DNA of 64,000 bases from Streptacidiphilus sp041262525 (GTDB taxonomy: Bacteria; Actinomycetota; Actinomycetes; Streptomycetales; Streptomycetaceae). Below are positions 8,629 to 17,244 of the stretch, in pieces. Within the stretch, counting starts at the first letter, position 1. Every line of letters starts with the position of its first letter. The translations under genes were made by a program, and so were the position numbers. Where the stretch lies: positions 57,615-121,614 of the forward strand of contig NZ_JBGCCK010000022.1 of NCBI RefSeq assembly GCF_041262525.1, in the 5' to 3' direction. The notes below the pieces were generated by a model. The model was not told where the DNA came from. It saw only the letters and a list, made by a program, of their open reading frames with translations, and made no database searches.

Positions 8629-9546
8629 TCAGGCCCGCACACCCCGGGCGAGCCAGTCCGCGTCGAATTCGCCCTCGGCCAGGATCACGGCCGGACCGGT
8701 CATCTCGATCTCGCCGTCCGGTCGCTCGGTGATCACAAGGCGTCCGCCGAGGACGTCGACGGTGTAGGTCACCGGCTCACCGGTGACAGCCGGGTCCAGG
8801 CCGTCGCGGCGCGCGGTGGCGACCATGACCGCGCAGGCGCCGGTACCGCAGGAGCGGGTCTCGCCGGAGCCGCGCTCGTGGACGCGGAGCGCGACGTGGC
8901 GCGGGCCGCGGTCGACGACGAACTCGACGTTGACGCCCTCTGGATACGCGGCGGCGGGAGTGACCTCGGGCGCGGTGAACAGGTTGCCGGCTTCGCCGAG
9001 GTCGCCGACGAAGGCGACGGCGTGCGGGTTGCCCATGTTCACGTTCCGGGCCGGCCAGCGACGCGAGCCGACCGTCACCTCGATCCCGGGCTCCTCGCCA
9101 CCGGACTCTCGATCGGGACCGGGCAGCAGCGCGCTGCCCATCTCCACGGTGACGTCCCCATCCAACGGGACGCGCACGCGCTTCAAGCCGCCACGGGTGG
9201 CGACGGCGAACTCGCCCGGCTCGGCGAGCCCGGCCAGCACCAGGTAGCGAGCGAAGACCCGCACCCCGTTGCCGCACATCTCGGCGATGCTGCCGTCGGA
9301 GTTGCGGTAGTCCATGAACCACTCGGCGGCCTGCGCCTGCGCGAGGCCCTCCGGATGCGCGGCGGACCGGACCACGCGCAGCAGCCCGTCACCGCCGACA
9401 CCGGCCCTCCGGTCGCAGACCAACGCCACCTGGGGAGCTTCCAGCTCCAGCAGACCGTCCGGGTCGGGGACGATGACGAAGTCGTTCTCGGTCCCGTGAC
9501 CCTTGAGGAAGCGGATGCCCTTCACCATGTCGTTCACGTGATCCAT
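8629..9546 (-). CDS. dapF: Diaminopimelate epimerase
   Basis: Converts LL- to meso-diaminopimelate for lysine and peptidoglycan synthesis. Both catalytic cysteines are visible: EMCGNGVRVFARYL (Cys near 91) and RSCGTGACAV (Cys near 233). The N-terminus carries FLKGHGTENDFVIVPDP. The length (305 aa) is slightly above the usual 275-290. The start is uncertain: ATG at 9546 has no good ribosome binding site, and a second ATG at 9528 would remove six residues. It lies between rshA and a small membrane protein gene, as in other streptomycetes. Confidence 0.95.
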   Translation of the reverse strand: MDHVNDMVKGIRFLKGHGTENDFVIVPDPDGLLELEAPQVALVCDRRAGVGGDGLLRVVRSAAHPEGLAQAQAAEWFMDYRNSDGSIAEMCGNGVRVFARYLVLAGLAEPGEFAVATRGGLKRVRVPLDGDVTVEMGSALLPGPDRESGGEEPGIEVTVGSRRWPARNVNMGNPHAVAFVGDLGEAGNLFTAPEVTPAAAYPEGVNVEFVVDRGPRHVALRVHERGSGETRSCGTGACAVMVATARRDGLDPAVTGEPVTYTVDVLGGRLVITERPDGEIEMTGPAVILAEGEFDADWLARGVRA

Positions 9547-9643
9547 GGTACGGGGCGGGCCTGATGGGCCGAAGATCAGTCCGCGGACGTGCTCATCCGT
9601 GCTCAGCCGTGGTCAGACGCGGTGGGCCGTGGGTGAGCCGTGG

Positions 9644-10138
9644 TCAGCCGTGAAGGTGGGCGACGCGCCAGACGCCGAGGGCGAGGAGGACGACGGCGGT
9701 GGCCGTGTACGCGAGCAGCGGACGCCAGCCGGCACGGCGGCCGGAGCCCTGGCGGGGCAGGCCCGGCCAGGCGTAACCGGCGCGACGGGCGGCCATCGCG
9801 CCCCAGCCGGCCGAGGCCGCGGTCAGCAGGAGACCGAGCATGCCGACGAGGCTGCCGCCGGAGCCGCCGGTACCGCCCGCGCCGCCCTCGAAGGCGAGCG
9901 GGAAGGCGAACATCAGCGAACCGAGGATGGCGAGGCCGACGATCGGGATGAGCTGCCAGACGCGTAGCCGACCCTCGGGGCGCAGCTCGCGTCCGTGCAG
10001 CGCGCCCTCGTCCTGGGCGGGCAGCGACGGAAGGGGCGTCAGTTCCCGTGCGGGCAGCTCGCGTGCGGGCACTGCGGCCGGCTCCTCGGGCTCGAAGGGG
10101 TCATCCGGGAGTCGGTGCGTGTCGGGGCCGGTATCCAT
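9644..10138 (-). CDS. Hypothetical membrane protein, three predicted TM helices
   Basis: A 164-aa protein with an acidic, Pro-rich cytoplasmic N-terminus (about 1-65), then three hydrophobic segments: LIPIVGLAILGSLMFAFPL, a segment around SLVGMLGLLLTAASAGWG, and LLAYTATAVVLLALGVW. The second is preceded by a Gly-rich loop. I do not recognise a functional family. An AGGGAGG site at 10149-10154 serves either GTG 10144 (4 nt) or ATG 10138 (10 nt); I chose the ATG. It sits between dapF and miaA on the same strand, and similar hypothetical genes occupy this place in Streptomyces. Confidence 0.7.
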   Translation of the reverse strand: MDTGPDTHRLPDDPFEPEEPAAVPARELPARELTPLPSLPAQDEGALHGRELRPEGRLRVWQLIPIVGLAILGSLMFAFPLAFEGGAGGTGGSGGSLVGMLGLLLTAASAGWGAMAARRAGYAWPGLPRQGSGRRAGWRPLLAYTATAVVLLALGVWRVAHLHG

Positions 10139-10398
10139 GGACACGCGGCCTCCCTGCGCTAGAAGTTCCAAAAAGCGGCCTGGACGCCGGGGAGTTAACG
10201 CTCCACCGGACCACCGATGCTCTCGATGCTCGATGATGGCACGCCAGGGCCTTGGGGCGGCGTCCGCGAGGGTCTTCGCGGTGATCCGTGGCCATGACGT
10301 GATCAGGTCGTAACCGGCGGTCCTTCCGTGGGCAACACGCGTGCGAACGGCATCCGACCAGCTGCGGTCACGCGTGCGAAGGAAGCGGAACGGCGCGC

Positions 10399-11334
10399 TC
10401 AGAGCAGCGCGAGTGCCCGGTCCACGAGCGCGGTCGGCGACTCGGACAGGTCCCTGTCGAGCCAGTGCACGCGCGGGTCGCGACGGAACCAGGACTCCTG
10501 CCGGCGGGCGAAACGGCGCGTGGCGCGCACCGTCTCGGCGCGCGCCTCGGTCTCGTCGTACACGCCGTCCAGCTGGGCGAGGGCCTGCTGGTAGCCGAGC
10601 GCGCGGGCCGCCGTACGCCCTTCGCGCAGGCCCTGCGCCGCCAGCGCGTCGACTTCGTCGAGCAGCCCGGCCTCCCACATCCGGTCGACCCGGAGCGCGA
10701 TCCGCTCGTCCAGTTCCGGGCGCGGCAGCCGCACGCCGATCTGAACGGCGTCGTAGACGGACTCGTGGCCCGGCAGGTTGGCGGTGAAAGGCAGCCCGGT
10801 GATCTCGACGACCTCCAGCGCGCGGACGATCCGCCGACCGTTGCTGGGCAGGATCGCCTGCGCCGCCTCCGGATCGACGGCGGCCAGGCGCGCGTGCAGC
10901 GCGCCCGATCCCTCCGCCTCCAGCTCCGCTTCCAGCCGGGCGCGGACCTCGGGGTCGGTGCCGGGGAAGTCCAGTTCGTCGATCGCGGCGCGGACATACA
11001 GCCCCGAGCCGCCGACCAGCACCGGCGTGCGCCCCTGCGCTACGAGCGCGTCGATTGCCTCGCGCGCCAGTCGCTGGTACTCGGCGACGCTCGCGGCCTC
11101 GGTGACGTCCCAGATGTCCAGGAGATGGTGTGGCACGCCCTCACGTTCGGCGAGTGTCAGCTTGGCGGTTCCGATGTCCATACCCCGGTAGAGCTGCATG
11201 GAGTCGGTGTTCACCACCTCGCCGCCGAGGTGCTGGGCGATGGCGACTCCGAGATCGGACTTGCCGACGGCGGTGGCGCCGACGACGGCGATGACGCGGG
11301 GCCCGGCGGGGCGCGGCGCGGAGGGACTGGTCAC
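10399..11334 (-). CDS. miaA: tRNA dimethylallyltransferase MiaA
   Basis: Transfers a dimethylallyl group to A37 of tRNAs reading UNN codons (i6A), the substrate of MiaB encoded nearby. The 311-aa protein starts VTSPSAPRPAGPRVIAVVGA and shows the P-loop GATAVGKSDLG, the DSMQLYRGMDIGTAK motif, GGSGLYVRA and the RRQESWFRRD region. The GTG at 11334 was chosen because homology begins just after it. It is preceded by GAGGGG with almost no spacing, and CAGACT lies 6 nt upstream, so leaderless initiation is possible. The antitoxin-like gene at 11440 is transcribed divergently. Confidence 0.95.
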   Translation of the reverse strand: MTSPSAPRPAGPRVIAVVGATAVGKSDLGVAIAQHLGGEVVNTDSMQLYRGMDIGTAKLTLAEREGVPHHLLDIWDVTEAASVAEYQRLAREAIDALVAQGRTPVLVGGSGLYVRAAIDELDFPGTDPEVRARLEAELEAEGSGALHARLAAVDPEAAQAILPSNGRRIVRALEVVEITGLPFTANLPGHESVYDAVQIGVRLPRPELDERIALRVDRMWEAGLLDEVDALAAQGLREGRTAARALGYQQALAQLDGVYDETEARAETVRATRRFARRQESWFRRDPRVHWLDRDLSESPTALVDRALALL

Positions 11335-11439
11335 CCCTCTAGTCTGGCAAATCCGTCCATCGGAAATACCATATGGGTACAGATGGGCAATATACCCGAT
11401 TTCAGGGCTCGCGAGCCTGAAGCAAGGAATGGAGCCGTC

Positions 11440-11730
11440 ATGGGCCTCACTGACTCCCTCAAGGGCGCGCTGGGCCAGGCCAAGGAGAAGGCCACCGAGT
11501 ACGCCGGCAGCCACAAGTCACAGATCGGTGCGGGCCTGGACAAGGTCGGCGACCTGGCCGACAAGGCCACGAAGGGGAAGTACAGCGACCAGATCCACAG
11601 CGGCCGGGACAAGGCCAAGGGAGCCGTCGACAAGATCGGCGGCCCGAAGGACGTCATCCCCGGCGAGGCCACCGAGCAGACGGCTGAGAAGCCGACCGAG
11701 GGCGGTCAGGACCAGGACGCGACGAAGTAG
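11440..11730 (+). CDS. MT0933-type antitoxin-family small protein
   Basis: A 96-aa highly charged Lys/Asp/Gly-rich protein. The pattern GLTDSLKGALGQAKEKA, then GLDKVGDLADKATKGKYSD and GRDKAKGAVDKI, matches the MT0933 antitoxin family (Pfam PF14013), which is found in actinobacteria alone or beside a toxin. The C-terminus is Glu/Gln/Thr-rich and probably disordered. The ATG at 11440 has GGAG 5 nt upstream. No toxin gene is adjacent: miaA lies upstream on the other strand, and the convergent gene downstream overlaps its 3' end by 25 bp. A general stress function, as for CsbD-like proteins, is an alternative. Confidence 0.75.
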   Translation: MGLTDSLKGALGQAKEKATEYAGSHKSQIGAGLDKVGDLADKATKGKYSDQIHSGRDKAKGAVDKIGGPKDVIPGEATEQTAEKPTEGGQDQDATK

Positions 11731-12401
11731 CCGACGCCGTACGGGGCGTCGTCGTAGAGCAGCCGGGCGGATCCGACCGGCTGCTCGGTCGTGCCCGTGG
11801 CCCCTGCGAGGACCTGCCAGGGCGCGCGCCCGGAGGCCATCAGCTCGAAGGCCAGCTCGGCGTCGAGCGGCGGCAGCTCGCCCTTGGCCAGCCCGGCGGC
11901 GACGGCCGCGTCGAAGGGCTCGGCCCGCTCGTCCAGGTAGCCGGGCGCCTTGAGCGTGCGGCGCGCGCTCCCGTCGCCGAGGACCAGCAGGCCCACCCGC
12001 TCGGCGGAACCGGCCAGCTCGAGTCCGTTCTCGCGGCAGAGCTCCCACTCCAGGTAATCGGCGACCGCCAGCCCGCGGGTCTCGCCCTGCCAGCCGGCGC
12101 GCTCGAGCAGCCACGCGCCCACCGCCAGCGAGGCGGGCAGGGTCTCCCCCGCGTCACCGGCGCCCAGGGAAACGGCCAGCTCCACGCCGAAGCCCTGGAA
12201 CCCGCCGACCCCGCCCCGGTCGTAGAGCTTGTGCTCGGGGCCCGGTCCGACCACCCAGATCAGCTCCGGCGCTGCCGCGAGCAGCGTGGTCAGCGCCTCG
12301 TCACAGGCGGCCCGCAGGCCGTCCAGCTCCGGCGCGGCCCCAGCGGCGACCTCCGGCACGAGAAGCGGCGGGCAGGGGCAGACGGCAGCGGCAACCAGCA
12401 T
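11706..12401 (-). CDS. Class III extradiol dioxygenase-like protein
   Basis: A 231-aa protein starting MLVAAAVCPCPPLLVPEVA and continuing with a WVVGPGPEH segment, a pattern of class III extradiol ring-cleavage dioxygenase-like (LigB/Memo fold) proteins conserved near miaA/miaB in Streptomyces. The substrate is unknown, and the metal-binding residues of true dioxygenases are not all identifiable by eye. The start ATG at 12401 has a TAGGGT hexamer (12409-12414 on the complement) 7 nt upstream, so a leaderless mRNA is likely. Its 3' end overlaps the convergent antitoxin-like gene by 25 bp. Confidence 0.75.
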   Translation of the reverse strand: MLVAAAVCPCPPLLVPEVAAGAAPELDGLRAACDEALTTLLAAAPELIWVVGPGPEHKLYDRGGVGGFQGFGVELAVSLGAGDAGETLPASLAVGAWLLERAGWQGETRGLAVADYLEWELCRENGLELAGSAERVGLLVLGDGSARRTLKAPGYLDERAEPFDAAVAAGLAKGELPPLDAELAFELMASGRAPWQVLAGATGTTEQPVGSARLLYDDAPYGVGYFVASWS

Positions 12402-12448
12402 GCTCCCGACCCTACCCGGCGGCGCGATCGAATGATCGGATCACCGCC

Positions 12449-12480
12449 TTGCACTATCCGGGGGCGCGGGGCTCTGCCGG
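12449..12480 (+). repeat. Relic of the dispersed inverted-repeat element (fragment E)
   Basis: The stretch TTGCACTATCCGGGGGCGCG followed by GGGCTCTGCC matches one arm of the element seen at 4071, 36067, 40906 and 44516. The second arm is missing. It lies just past the miaB stop, between miaB and the upstream part of the dioxygenase-like gene. Confidence 0.7.
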
Positions 12481-12490
12481 CGCGCGCCGG

Positions 12491-13990
12491 TCAGCAGCAG
12501 CCCTTGGCCTCGGCCTGCGGCAGCGGGGCGGGCGCGCCGATCGTCGGAAGGCCGAGCATGACGCCGGCCGGCTTGGCCGCGTCCTCCGCGGGTGCGGCCT
12601 GGCGCTTCTCCCAGGCGTCCCCGGCGCGCGTGCGGCGCACCGCCAGGGTCGGGCCCTCGGCGAGCAGGTGGTGCGGCGCGGCGTAGGTGATCTCGACGGA
12701 CACCACATCGCCGGGGCGAACCGGCTGGCTCGGTCGCGTGAAGTGCACCAGCCGGTTGTCCGGCGCACGGCCGGAGAGGCGGGCCGTGGCCTCGTCCTTG
12801 CGGCCTTCGCCCTCGGCGACCAGGATCTCCAGCGTGCGGCCGACCTGCTTCTTGTTCTCCTCCCAGGAGATCTCCTCCTGGAGCGCGACCAGCCGCTCGT
12901 AGCGGGCCTGGACGACCTCCTTGGGGATCTGGTTCTCCATCTCGGCCGCAGGCGTCCCGGGGCGCTTGGAGTACTGGAAGGTGAAGGCCTGCGCGAAGCG
13001 GGCCTCGCGGACGACGTGCAGGGTCTGCTCGAAGTCCTCCTCGGTCTCGCCGGGGAAGCCCACGATGATGTCGGTGGAGATCGCCGCGTCCGGCATCGCC
13101 GCGCGGACGCGCTCGATGATGCCGAGGTAGCGCTCCTGCCGGTAGGAGCGGCGCATGGCGCGCAGCACCGTGTCCGAGCCGGACTGCAGCGGCATGTGCA
13201 GCTGGTGCATCACGTTCGGCGTCTCGGCCATGGCGGCGATGACGTCGTCGGTGAAGTCCTTCGGGTGCGGAGAAGTGAAGCGGACCCGCTCCAGGCCCTC
13301 GATCTCGCCGCAGGCGCGGAGCAGCTTGCCGAAGGCGAGGCGGTCGCCGATGTCGGAGCCGTAGGCGTTCACGTTCTGCCCGAGCAGGGTGACCTCGACG
13401 ACGCCTTCGCTCACCAGCGCCTGCACCTCGGCGAGGATGTCGCCGCTGCGGCGGTCCTTCTCCTTGCCGCGCAGCGCGGGCACGATGCAGAAGGTGCAGG
13501 TGTTGTTGCAGCCGACGGAGACGGACACCCACGCGGCGTAGGCGGACTCGCGCCGCGTCGGCAGGGTGGAGGGGAAGACCTCCAGCGACTCCAGGATCTC
13601 GACCTGGGCCTCCTCCTGCACTCGCGCGCGCTCCAGCAGCGCCGGGAGGTGGCCGATGTTGTGGGTGCCGAAGACGACGTCGACCCAGGGGGCCTTCTTG
13701 ACGATGGTCGCCCGGTCCTTCTGCGCGAGGCAGCCGCCGACGGCGATCTGCATACCGGGCTGCTGCGCCTTCACCGAGGCGAGTCGGCCGAGGTTGCCGT
13801 AGAGCTTGTTGTCCGCGTTCTCACGCACGGCACAGGTGTTGAACACGACGACGTCGGCGCTGCCGCCCTCGGCGGCCTTGACGTAACCGGCGTCCTCCAG
13901 CAGACCGGAGAGGCGCTCGGAGTCGTGGACGTTCATCTGACATCCGTAGGTGCGGATGTCGTACGTCTTGGAAGTGTCTGCGGTACCCAC
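12491..13990 (-). CDS. miaB: tRNA-2-methylthio-N6-dimethylallyladenosine synthase MiaB
   Basis: Radical SAM methylthiotransferase that adds the 2-methylthio group to i6A37 made by MiaA. The 499-aa protein has the N-terminal UPF0004 domain with YGCQMN, FNTCAVREN and GGCLAQ supplying three cluster cysteines. The radical SAM motif CNNTCTFC lies near residues 161-168, followed by a C-terminal TRAM-like region (RLVHFTRP). GTG at 13990 was chosen because homology (TYDIRTYGCQMN) starts a few residues in; upstream there is only a G-rich run as binding site. The protein ends in KGCC, an extra pair of cysteines worth noting. Confidence 0.95.
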   Translation of the reverse strand: MGTADTSKTYDIRTYGCQMNVHDSERLSGLLEDAGYVKAAEGGSADVVVFNTCAVRENADNKLYGNLGRLASVKAQQPGMQIAVGGCLAQKDRATIVKKAPWVDVVFGTHNIGHLPALLERARVQEEAQVEILESLEVFPSTLPTRRESAYAAWVSVSVGCNNTCTFCIVPALRGKEKDRRSGDILAEVQALVSEGVVEVTLLGQNVNAYGSDIGDRLAFGKLLRACGEIEGLERVRFTSPHPKDFTDDVIAAMAETPNVMHQLHMPLQSGSDTVLRAMRRSYRQERYLGIIERVRAAMPDAAISTDIIVGFPGETEEDFEQTLHVVREARFAQAFTFQYSKRPGTPAAEMENQIPKEVVQARYERLVALQEEISWEENKKQVGRTLEILVAEGEGRKDEATARLSGRAPDNRLVHFTRPSQPVRPGDVVSVEITYAAPHHLLAEGPTLAVRRTRAGDAWEKRQAAPAEDAAKPAGVMLGLPTIGAPAPLPQAEAKGCC

Positions 13991-14133
13991 GCCCCCAAGG
14001 GTACGGGCAGCCGCCACCGGCTCCGCCCGCCTGGATCGGGACCTCGGCGCTGCTGGGCGCCCGGCCCTCTCCTCGTTGTCCACGGCTCAGACAGACCCTT
14101 CCCGGCAGCGCTCGTGGCTGGCAGGATCCGGGC

Positions 14134-15159
14134 ATGTCTCCCACCCTGCCCCGACGGCTGAGCGTTCTGAGTCGTCCTGGTCGGCTGCGCCTGGCACTGG
14201 CGCTGCTGACGGTGCTGGCGGTGGGCATCGCCGGCTGGTTCGGGGCGAGCCGGGGGCCGGAGTATCCGACCGGGACCTTCCGGATGGCCACGGGCTCCTC
14301 GTCGGGCGTGTACGCGCTCTACGGGAAGCTGCTCAGGGCCGCCGTCGACAAGGGGCTCCCTGGGGTCTCGCTCCGACTGGACCAGACCGTCGGCGGGCCG
14401 GACAACCTGGCCCGGGTCGCCGACGGGCGCGACGACTTCGGCATCGCGACCGCCGACGCCGTCGCCCACTTCGCCGGCCCGGGCAAAGAACATCTGCGCG
14501 CGCTCGGTGAGCTGTACGACGACTACGTGCAGCTGGTCGTGCCGACCGACTCCCTGGTGCAGAGCGTCGGCGATCTCAAGGGCCTCAAGGTCGGCACCGG
14601 GCAGCACGGCAGCGGCGTCGAGCTGATCACCCAGCGGGTGCTGGCCGTCTCGGGACTGACGGCCGGACGCGACCTGACTGCTGTTCCGCTCGGCATCGCC
14701 GACGCGCCCAAGGCGCTCGAGACGCACCGGATCGACGCCTTCTTCTGGTCCGGCGGCCTGCCCACCAGTGGAGTCACCGAGCTGATGGGCCGGGCCCACG
14801 TGCGCCTGGTGCCGCTGGGCGGGCTGGCCACGAAGATGGACCAGCTGGCCCAGCGGCTGGACCAGGGAGCCAGGGACACGCAGATCTACCGGACCTCCAC
14901 GGTGCCGAGTTCGGCGTATCCGGGCAGCGACCCCGACGCCCCGGTCTCGACGCTGGCTGTAGCGAATCTGCTGGTCACCCGCGCCGACGTGCCCACCTCC
15001 CTGGTCGAGCAGATGACTGCGGTCGTGATGAGCAGCCGCGACGCGATCGGGCAGCAGGTGCACTCGGCGCAGCTGGTGGACGTCCGGTCCGCGATCTACA
15101 CCGACCCGCTGCCGCTGGCCGAGGGCGCGCGGCGCTACTACGTCTCGGTCAAGCCGTAG
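14134..15159 (+). CDS. TAXI-family TRAP-type solute-binding protein
   Basis: A 341-aa exported binding protein. An N-terminal Arg-rich stretch and one hydrophobic segment (about 19-38, LRLALALLTVLAVGIAGWFG) serve as signal or anchor; no lipobox Cys is seen. The mature part carries TGSSSGVYALYGKLL, IATADAVAHFAGPG and LKGLKVGTGQHGSGVEL, typical of TAXI proteins that bind small carboxylates such as glutamate. No TRAP membrane subunit is present in the window, so it is an orphan. Proximity to the two-component system at 17245-19475 suggests a ligand-sensing accessory role, which is inference. Confidence 0.85.
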   Translation: MSPTLPRRLSVLSRPGRLRLALALLTVLAVGIAGWFGASRGPEYPTGTFRMATGSSSGVYALYGKLLRAAVDKGLPGVSLRLDQTVGGPDNLARVADGRDDFGIATADAVAHFAGPGKEHLRALGELYDDYVQLVVPTDSLVQSVGDLKGLKVGTGQHGSGVELITQRVLAVSGLTAGRDLTAVPLGIADAPKALETHRIDAFFWSGGLPTSGVTELMGRAHVRLVPLGGLATKMDQLAQRLDQGARDTQIYRTSTVPSSAYPGSDPDAPVSTLAVANLLVTRADVPTSLVEQMTAVVMSSRDAIGQQVHSAQLVDVRSAIYTDPLPLAEGARRYYVSVKP

Positions 15160-15222
15160 CGTTCGGGCAGCTCGCGTTCCGGGGGGTCGCGGCCGGACGG
15201 CTCGCGGCCGAGCCGCATCGGG

Positions 15223-16050
15223 TCAGAGCTCGCCGGCCAGCGCTTCGCGCAGCGGCTCCGGCAGCGAGGTGACCGACGCCTCCAGCAGCAGGGTCGCCTC
15301 GCGGCGCATGGCCCGCGCGAGCTCTGCGTCGACGGCGGCCTGAGCAAGCGGGCGGAGCCTGCGGACCGCCTCGGCGGCGCGGGCCGCGTCGTCGTCGCTG
15401 AGCGGGGTGGGGCCGACGTAGCGGGCGAAGACCTGCACCGCGCTGAACTCGACGAAGCGCCGCGCGAGGTGACCGATGTCGTGGCGCAGCTCCTCCAGGT
15501 GGTCGATGACGGCGGCGAGCGGCACGCCCAGCTCGTGGAGGCGCGCCGCGACGTCGAGCAGCGCCGGGCTGGGCACGCGGTACCTGACCGCCCCTCCCCC
15601 GACCACCTCGCCGTTGGCCGCCTCGCCGCCTGCGACCGTCTCGAGCTCCAGCACCCCGAGCCGGAGCGCCGCCTCGATCGCCGCAGGGTCCTCGACGCCG
15701 CCGAAGAGCGCGAGCAGTTCGGCGTGGCCGAGGTGGCCCGGCTTCTCGTCCGACCAGGGCGCGGTCACCTCCGCGACCAGGCCCAGCACGCCGCCCAGGC
15801 CGCGGCCGTTCTCCCAGGCGTCCAGCAGCTCCTTGATCCCGGCAAGCGTGTGGCCACGGTCGAGCAGGCCGGCGATCAGGCGGAGCCGTTCCAGGTGCGT
15901 GTCGTCGTAGACGTTCGCGCGCCCGCGTCGGTCGGCTCGGGGCAGCAGACCGCGGTCCTGGTACGCCCGGACGTTGCGGACAGTCGTGCCCGCTGCCTGG
16001 GCCAGGTCGTCGATCAGGTACTCCGGGCGCGGGCGCGGCACCGTGCTCAT
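15223..16050 (-). CDS. MerR-family transcriptional regulator
   Basis: A 275-aa regulator with an N-terminal winged HTH (YLIDDLAQAAGTTVRNVRAY, then QDRGLLPRADRRGR) and a long helical effector region of about 200 residues. No metal-binding cysteine cluster is visible, so a small-molecule or oxidative signal is more likely than metal. Start: ATG at 16050 lies 8 nt from GGAGG; a GTG at 16065 overlaps that site and was rejected. It is convergent with the TAXI gene and downstream of the alpha/beta hydrolase on the same strand. Confidence 0.85.
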   Translation of the reverse strand: MSTVPRPRPEYLIDDLAQAAGTTVRNVRAYQDRGLLPRADRRGRANVYDDTHLERLRLIAGLLDRGHTLAGIKELLDAWENGRGLGGVLGLVAEVTAPWSDEKPGHLGHAELLALFGGVEDPAAIEAALRLGVLELETVAGGEAANGEVVGGGAVRYRVPSPALLDVAARLHELGVPLAAVIDHLEELRHDIGHLARRFVEFSAVQVFARYVGPTPLSDDDAARAAEAVRRLRPLAQAAVDAELARAMRREATLLLEASVTSLPEPLREALAGEL

Positions 16051-16140
16051 GGGGAACGCCTCCACTCTTGCCGCCTTCTTGCCGCCTTGCCGGGCGCGGC
16101 CGACGCGCCGTCAGTACGGCTTCTGCGGTGGGCCGCCACG

Positions 16141-17094
16141 TCAGCGCGCGGGGGAACGGGCCGCGCCCCCGGCGTGGCCCACGGACGGGATGCTACCGAC
16201 GCGTACGGCGTCGACGAATTCGGCGATCCAGCCGGCCAGCAGCTCGGGCCGGGTGAGCGGCAGCCAGTGCCCCGCCTCGACGCTTCGTCGGCGCAGGACC
16301 GGAGCCCATGTGTCGAGGTCCTGATAGAGCCGGGGCGACAGGTACGGGTCGCGTTCGGGAACGACGAGTTGGACGGGCACCCGCGCGAACCGGTCCGGGC
16401 GCGGATGACGGGCACGTTCGCGGGTGTTGGCGCGGTAGAGCCAGAGGCCGTTGGCGGCGTCCTGCGGGAGCGTGGATGCGGGATGGCCGGGCACGCGGGT
16501 GCCCTCCAGCGCGCGCCAGACCGCTCCCCAGCTCCGGCCCAGCGGGCCGCGCCACAGTGCTTCCGGCAGGCGCGGCAGCTGGAAGGCGGTGATGTACCAG
16601 GACCGGAGGCCTTGAGCGAGCAGCGCCCAGAGATTCGCGGGGGTGGGCCGCCGCAGCCGGGCCCTGACCCAGAGCGCGGCGTGGTCCAGGCAGGGTCCTG
16701 AGACGCTGGTGAAGGAGGCGAGTCCGCCTTGCAGCCGGGGCGAGGTCGCGAACTCCCAGCCCTGGACCGAACCCCAGTCGTGGCCGACCAGGTGCACGGG
16801 ACCGTAGGGCGCGAGCGCGTCGAGGACGGTGAGGAAGTCCTCCTCCAGCCGGTCGAGCCGGTATCCCGCACGGCCGGGCGGCGGCGCGGAGGAGCGTCCC
16901 GCGCCACGGGTGTCGTAGGCGACGACGTGATACGTCGGCGCGAGCGCGGCCATCACCTGCGTCCAGACCCCACGGCTGTCGGGGTAGCCGTGCAGGAAGC
17001 AGATGGTGGGCCGGGTCGGATCCCCCGCTTCGACGACGGCCAGCTCCACACCGTCGTCGGTGACGACACGGTGCTCCCGAGCGCCGATGATCAT
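16141..17094 (-). CDS. Alpha/beta hydrolase, epoxide hydrolase-like
   Basis: A 317-aa alpha/beta-fold hydrolase. It shows the oxyanion motif FLHGYPDS, the nucleophile elbow VGHDWGSV with Asp as nucleophile, and the catalytic His in EAGHWLPL. An Asp nucleophile indicates the epoxide hydrolase/haloalkane dehalogenase group rather than a serine esterase. A cap-domain stretch follows the elbow. The ATG at 17094 has a GGGGGAGGG site immediately upstream. The C-terminal tail (GGAARSPAR) is probably unstructured. The substrate is unknown. Confidence 0.85.
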   Translation of the reverse strand: MIIGAREHRVVTDDGVELAVVEAGDPTRPTICFLHGYPDSRGVWTQVMAALAPTYHVVAYDTRGAGRSSAPPPGRAGYRLDRLEEDFLTVLDALAPYGPVHLVGHDWGSVQGWEFATSPRLQGGLASFTSVSGPCLDHAALWVRARLRRPTPANLWALLAQGLRSWYITAFQLPRLPEALWRGPLGRSWGAVWRALEGTRVPGHPASTLPQDAANGLWLYRANTRERARHPRPDRFARVPVQLVVPERDPYLSPRLYQDLDTWAPVLRRRSVEAGHWLPLTRPELLAGWIAEFVDAVRVGSIPSVGHAGGAARSPAR

Positions 17095-17244
17095 GGCCCT
17101 CCCCCAGGCGGTCGCGACAGGACGCCGACCTTCACACGGACGTTGACGCTGACAGCGGCCAATGTGTCAGTGGACGATGGCTCGGTCAATCCTTTGCACG
17201 CGTTCCGCACCCCACCAGCGGCGTCATCACGAACATCATCACTG

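Noticed and set aside
10145..10398. Gap between the small membrane protein gene and miaA examined for a small RNA or gene.
   Set aside because: No promoter-terminator pair, conserved RNA fold or reading frame with a binding site could be identified.
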